Shown here: positions 59,798-62,399 of the stretch, piece after piece
How positions within the stretch are numbered: the first letter of the stretch is position 1
Layout: each line of letters begins with the position of its first letter
Made by a program: the position numbers and the translations under genes
Source of the DNA: JAXHMM01 sp964528445
Lineage (GTDB): Bacteria > Bacteroidota > Rhodothermia > Balneolales > Balneolaceae
Assembly: GCA_964528445.1 (NCBI GenBank)
Contig: CAZGSL010000010.1
Coordinates: forward strand, 1-62,399
Direction: 5' to 3'
Length of the DNA: 62,399 nt
Notes under the pieces: generated by a model
Seen by the model: the letters and a program-made list of their open reading frames with translations, nothing else
What the model was told of the DNA's origin: nothing
Database searches by the model: none

Positions 59798-60493
59798 GTG
59801 AATTCCAAGACCCTCATTCTGCCTGCCGCCGGTTCGGGCAGTCGCATGGACCGGGAAACGCCCAAGCCTTACCTGGAGCTGGAGGGGCGCACCGTCCTGG
59901 AACACACCCTTCGACGGTTTCTCTCGCTGGAGGGACTGGGACGCGTGGTCCTCGCGGCCTCCGGCGACCGTATGAAGCAGGCCAAGGCCATACTGGATCA
60001 TACCCTTCCCGCCTCCATGGTCTCGGTCGTGGTGGAGGGGGGCAGCGAACGCCAGCACTCCATTTACACGGCCCTGCGGCAGGCGGGGGAGTCCGAGCTT
60101 ATTCTGGTGCACGATGCGGTCCGCCCTTTTGTGAGGGAGGAACATATAAAGGCATGCTGCGAGGCCGCTCTTCGTCACGGGGGAGCGGTGCTGGGGGTTC
60201 CGGTCAGGGACACCATAAAAAGAACGAACGAGAACCGGGCGGTGACCGCCACTCCCGAGCGGGGGAGCCTCTGGAAGGCACAGACCCCCCAGGCCTTTCG
60301 CCGCGAAATTCTGCTGGAAGCTTACCGGAAAGCGGAAGAGGATCGTTTCGTGGGTACCGACGACGCCTCCCTGGTGGAGCGGCTCGGCAAGCGGGTCCAG
60401 ATGGTGGAAGGCGACCGGAATAATTTCAAGATTACCTACCCGGAAGACCTGGAGCGGGCACGGCTTTTACTGGAGGAGGAAGACACGGCATGA
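59798..60493 (+). CDS. ispD: 2-C-methyl-D-erythritol 4-phosphate cytidylyltransferase
   Basis: Third step of the MEP isoprenoid pathway: activates methylerythritol phosphate with CTP. The 231 residues start at a GTG with LILPAAGSGSRMDRETPKPYLEL, the CTP-binding region. DAVRPFV follows in the middle, then the TPERGSLWKAQTPQAFRR and GTDDASLVERLG segments. The stop overlaps ispF by four bases (ATGA type), so they are translationally coupled. The order ispD-ispF is common; the pathway's later ispH is near 36 kb of the window. Confidence 0.95.
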   Translation: MNSKTLILPAAGSGSRMDRETPKPYLELEGRTVLEHTLRRFLSLEGLGRVVLAASGDRMKQAKAILDHTLPASMVSVVVEGGSERQHSIYTALRQAGESELILVHDAVRPFVREEHIKACCEAALRHGGAVLGVPVRDTIKRTNENRAVTATPERGSLWKAQTPQAFRREILLEAYRKAEEDRFVGTDDASLVERLGKRVQMVEGDRNNFKITYPEDLERARLLLEEEDTA

Positions 60494-60981
60494 AAGAGCC
60501 TTTGCGGATAGGTTACGGTTACGATGTACACCGGTTTGCCGGGGGACGGCGGCTGGTGCTGGGGGGCGTGGAGATTGACCATGATCGGGGTCTGGCCGGC
60601 CATTCCGACGCCGACGTGCTTATCCATGCCATATGCGACGCGATGCTGGGGGCGCTGGCCCTGGGAGATATCGGCACCCATTACCCGGACAGCTCCGGGG
60701 AGTTCCGCGACATGGACAGCCGGAAATTTTTGTCGGGCGTGGCGCGCATGATCCGCGAACGCGGGTACCGGCTGGCCAACCTGGACTGCACGGTAGTGGC
60801 CGAACGGCCCAAACTCGCCCCCCATATTCCCCGCATGCGCAAGGTGATTGCGGGTGAACTGGAGACGGAACCGGAACGGGTATCCGTGAAAGCCACAACC
60901 TCGGAGGGCCTGGGGTTCGAGGGGACGGAGGAAGGCATATCCGCCCGGGCGGTTGTGCTTCTGCGCTCGGATCCGGAGTGA
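60490..60981 (+). CDS. ispF: 2-C-methyl-D-erythritol 2,4-cyclodiphosphate synthase
   Basis: Fifth step of the MEP pathway: cyclises CDP-methylerythritol phosphate. The 163-residue trimeric enzyme shows the zinc-binding YDVHRF motif near the start. GLAGHSDADVLIHAICDAMLGALALGDIG and VKATTSEGLGFEGTEEGI complete the signature. It overlaps ispD by four bases. IspE, the enzyme between them, is not in the window. No irregularity is seen. Confidence 0.96.
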   Translation: MKEPLRIGYGYDVHRFAGGRRLVLGGVEIDHDRGLAGHSDADVLIHAICDAMLGALALGDIGTHYPDSSGEFRDMDSRKFLSGVARMIRERGYRLANLDCTVVAERPKLAPHIPRMRKVIAGELETEPERVSVKATTSEGLGFEGTEEGISARAVVLLRSDPE

Positions 60982-61045
60982 AGCGCCTTCCGCGGGCCGG
61001 GCGGCGGAAAAGTTACAACGTGACATGAATCGTTTGCGATAACCC

Positions 61046-61699
61046 ATGCTCGAGCAGTTGACACAAGACCTGGTGCAGTGGATCTATACCCTGCCCCCGG
61101 TCAGCATTTACGGGGTCTTCCTGGCCGTAGCTTACCTGGAGAACGTGATACCCCCGATCCCGGGGGATGTCCTGGTGGCTTTCGGGGGATACCTGGCCGC
61201 GGAGGCGGTGATCGGGCTCGTGCCGGTCTACCTGCTCACCACCGCGGCTTCCGTGGTCGGATTCATGAGCATGTACTGGCTTGGCAGCCACTGGGGCTGG
61301 CAGATCAGGGAGAGAGAGAAACACTGGCTGGTCCGGTTTATTCCCCTCCGCTATATTGAGAAGACCCGGGACTGGATGAATCGATGGGGGCAGGGGGTGG
61401 TGGTGGCCAATCGATTCCTGGCCGGTACCCGCTCGGTGATCGCCCTCACGGCCGGTATCAGTCATACCCCACCCTATCTCACCGCGCTCAGCTCAACGGT
61501 GAGCTCCCTGCTCTGGAACGGAATCCTGCTGGGCTTCGGCTGGGTAGTCCAGAAGAACTGGCACATTATCGGGGACTATCTCTCGGCCTGGGGACAGGGG
61601 GTTCTCGTGCTGCTGGCACTGATTGTCCTGGGCAGAATCGCCTGGGTCCGCTTCCGCAGGAGACGTTCGCAGACGGAGAAGGGGAGAGGGGAGAAGTAA
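61046..61699 (+). CDS. DedA/SNARE-associated family membrane protein
   Basis: Inner-membrane protein of 217 residues with about five hydrophobic segments. The DedA pattern is present: ENVIPPIPGDVLVAFGGYLA near residue 32 and NRFLAGTRSVIALTAGISH near residue 131. Members such as E. coli YqjA and YghB affect membrane potential and lipid transport, and some flip polyprenyl phosphate carriers. A lipid-carrier role would fit the nearby isoprenoid genes, but this is only suggestive. The C-terminus is a basic cytoplasmic tail. It lies 64 bases after ispF. Confidence 0.87.
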   Translation: MLEQLTQDLVQWIYTLPPVSIYGVFLAVAYLENVIPPIPGDVLVAFGGYLAAEAVIGLVPVYLLTTAASVVGFMSMYWLGSHWGWQIREREKHWLVRFIPLRYIEKTRDWMNRWGQGVVVANRFLAGTRSVIALTAGISHTPPYLTALSSTVSSLLWNGILLGFGWVVQKNWHIIGDYLSAWGQGVLVLLALIVLGRIAWVRFRRRRSQTEKGRGEK

Positions 61700-61722
61700 C
61701 GTATTAAAAAGGGTATTCGCTG

Positions 61723-61751
61723 TTGACAAAGATCAAAACTGTTTATAGCTT
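61723..61751 (+). promoter_or_regulatory. Promoter of the tRNA-tuf operon
   Basis: TTGACA (61723-61728) is followed after 17 bases by TAGCTT (61746-61751). Transcription should start near 61758. It is the best consensus -35 box in the region and lies about 100 bases before the first tRNA. Confidence 0.65.
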
Positions 61752-61761
61752 TCGGGTCTTT

Positions 61762-61812
61762 CGCCCAATGGATAAGTACGTCCTGTTTTAGACGCTTATC
61801 CGGGCGTTTTTT
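61762..61812 (+). terminator. Promoter-proximal intrinsic terminator in the tRNA-tuf leader
   Basis: A 16-pair stem with small bulges: CGCCC (61762-61766) with GGGCG (61802-61806), GGATAAG (61770-61776) with CTTATCC (61795-61801), CGTC (61779-61782) with GACG (61791-61794), and an eight-base loop. Six T residues (61807-61812) follow at once. It begins only a few bases after the predicted start of transcription. It could be an attenuator, the end of a tiny RNA, or the terminator of the DedA gene. Confidence 0.8.
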
Positions 61813-61859
61813 AAGCGCGAGAAAATAGAGAAAACCGGCGTCTAGTTGTTGAAGTCACT

Positions 61860-61931
61860 GCCAGCGTAGCTCAGGGGTAGAGCAGCTGTCTTGTAAACAG
61901 CCGGTCGTCGGTTCGAATCCGGCCGCTGGCT
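61860..61931 (+). tRNA. tRNA-Thr(TGT)
   Basis: A 72-base tRNA with acceptor arms GCCAGCG and CGCTGGC, anticodon loop CTTGTAA between GCTGT-type stem bases, and T loop GGTTCGAATCC. The discriminator is T and CCA is not encoded. It reads ACA and ACG. It is first of four tRNAs before tuf and equivalent in order to E. coli thrU. Confidence 0.96.
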
Positions 61932-61968
61932 CATTCGGTTCTGTTCTCGTTGACATACTGACTTCTTT

Positions 61969-62051
61969 GGGGGGATACCAAAGTGGCCAACTGGGGCAGA
62001 CTGTAAATCTGTTGGCGCGAGCCTTCGGAGGTTCGAATCCTCCTCCCCCCA
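61969..62051 (+). tRNA. tRNA-Tyr(GTA)
   Basis: An 83-base class II tRNA with acceptor arms GGGGGGA and TCCCCCC, anticodon loop CTGTAAA, a long variable arm, and T loop GGTTCGAATCC. The discriminator is A. It is second in the tRNA-tuf cluster, matching the position of E. coli tyrU. Confidence 0.96.
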
Positions 62052-62107
62052 CAGCAGGCTTCGCCGGCGCGGCCGCTTGGCGGATGGCGTTGGACGAAGC
62101 GATACCA

Positions 62108-62180
62108 GCGGGCGTAACTCAATTGGTAGAGTGTCAGCCTTCCAAGCTGAATGTTGCCGGTTCGAGCCCGGTCGCCCGCT
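62108..62180 (+). tRNA. tRNA-Gly(TCC)
   Basis: A 73-base tRNA with acceptor arms GCGGGCG and CGCCCGC, anticodon loop CTTCCAA, and T loop GGTTCGAGCCC. The discriminator is T and CCA is not encoded. It reads GGA and GGG. It is third in the cluster, matching the position of E. coli glyT. Confidence 0.96.
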
Positions 62181-62208
62181 CGTTCCTTTTTTGGAATTCG
62201 CGACATAA

Positions 62209-62280
<72 letters not shown>

Positions 62281-62344
62281 CTTGCAATGTGCTGCGAGAC
62301 GTAGTGATTCGAGACGGTAAACATATAACGTAAATAACGGTACC

Positions 62345-62399
62345 ATGGCAAAAGAGACATTTCAGCGGACGAAGCCGCACGTAAACATAGGAACGATCG
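62345..62399 (+). CDS. tuf: Elongation factor Tu, 5' end only
   Basis: The last 55 bases of the window encode MAKETFQRTKPHVNIGTI, the conserved N-terminus of EF-Tu just before its first GTP-binding loop. EF-Tu carries aminoacyl-tRNA to the ribosome and is recycled by EF-Ts, whose gene is near 42 kb. The four tRNA genes directly upstream, in the order known from the E. coli tufB operon, support the call. About 375 residues lie outside the window, so completeness cannot be judged. No clear Shine-Dalgarno sequence precedes the ATG. Confidence 0.93.
   Translation, partial: MAKETFQRTKPHVNIGTI

Overview
The window is about 62 kb of a GC-rich bacterial chromosome, almost entirely core genes. Gene content points to the Bacteroidota/Balneolota/Rhodothermota (FCB) group, most likely Balneolota or Rhodothermota. 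The evidence is a TonB-dependent receptor with an N-terminal CarboxypepD_reg-like domain, a periplasmic tricorn-type protease, a DUF2911 protein, a short DUF4834-like membrane protein, a long-form IspH and promoters with a TAnnTT(TG)-type -10 box. This assignment is inferred from gene content; no 16S rRNA gene is present.

Region by region. 1-4.5 kb: divergent metH (cut by the window edge) and metF, the methionine/one-carbon branch. 4.5-9 kb: polX and a secreted M14 carboxypeptidase. 9-11.7 kb: a sigma70-like promoter, a TPP riboswitch, a hairpin that hides the Shine-Dalgarno sequence, and a TonB-dependent receptor, which together look like a thiamin-regulated outer-membrane uptake unit. 11.7-22 kb: an EamA transporter, secreted enzymes (DUF2911, amidohydrolase, MsrA, tricorn-like protease), a GAF-HisKA protein without an ATPase domain, and a PAS-rich histidine kinase. 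22-25 kb: a CaCA exchanger, a 51-residue zinc-ribbon membrane protein, an AT-richer methyltransferase that looks acquired, and tRNA-Leu(GAG). 24.6-29.9 kb: a TPR protein, deoxynucleoside kinase, folK, folB, dnaA, a DnaA-box-rich gap that is a good oriC candidate, and prmC. 30-40 kb: a beta-barrel protein, eno, recF, a DciA-like gene, a YbbR protein, ispH and smc. 40-44.4 kb: the translation block rplM-rpsI-rpsB-tsf-pyrH-frr, with a highly structured leader before rpsB and an intrinsic terminator between tsf and pyrH. 44.7-47.4 kb: aconitase. 47.5-52 kb: a tightly overlapping three-gene set (type III polyketide synthase, methyltransferase, FAD monooxygenase) preceded by a MATE exporter; this is the main specialised-metabolism locus. 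52-58.4 kb: a very large NtrY-like kinase, a D-2-hydroxyacid dehydrogenase, rsfS, a LytR_C protein and a secreted protein of unknown function. 58.5-61.7 kb: tRNA-Ser(CGA), queA, ispD, ispF and a DedA protein. 61.7 kb to the end: a promoter, a very early intrinsic terminator, then tRNA-Thr(TGT), tRNA-Tyr(GTA), tRNA-Gly(TCC), tRNA-Thr(GGT) and the start of tuf, the same order as the E. coli thrU-tyrU-glyT-thrT-tufB operon.

The most noteworthy items are the srsABC-like polyketide operon, the riboswitch-receptor unit with its visible SD sequestration, the promoter-proximal terminator of the tRNA-tuf operon, the structured rpsB leader, and the acquired-looking methyltransferase next to tRNA-Leu. 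I see no CRISPR array, insertion sequence or prophage. Longer gene-free stretches (for example 14.48-14.69, 15.41-15.59, 19.58-19.80 and 44.44-44.72 kb) hold nothing I can support; all are under 300 bases except the oriC candidate at 28.55-28.97 kb.
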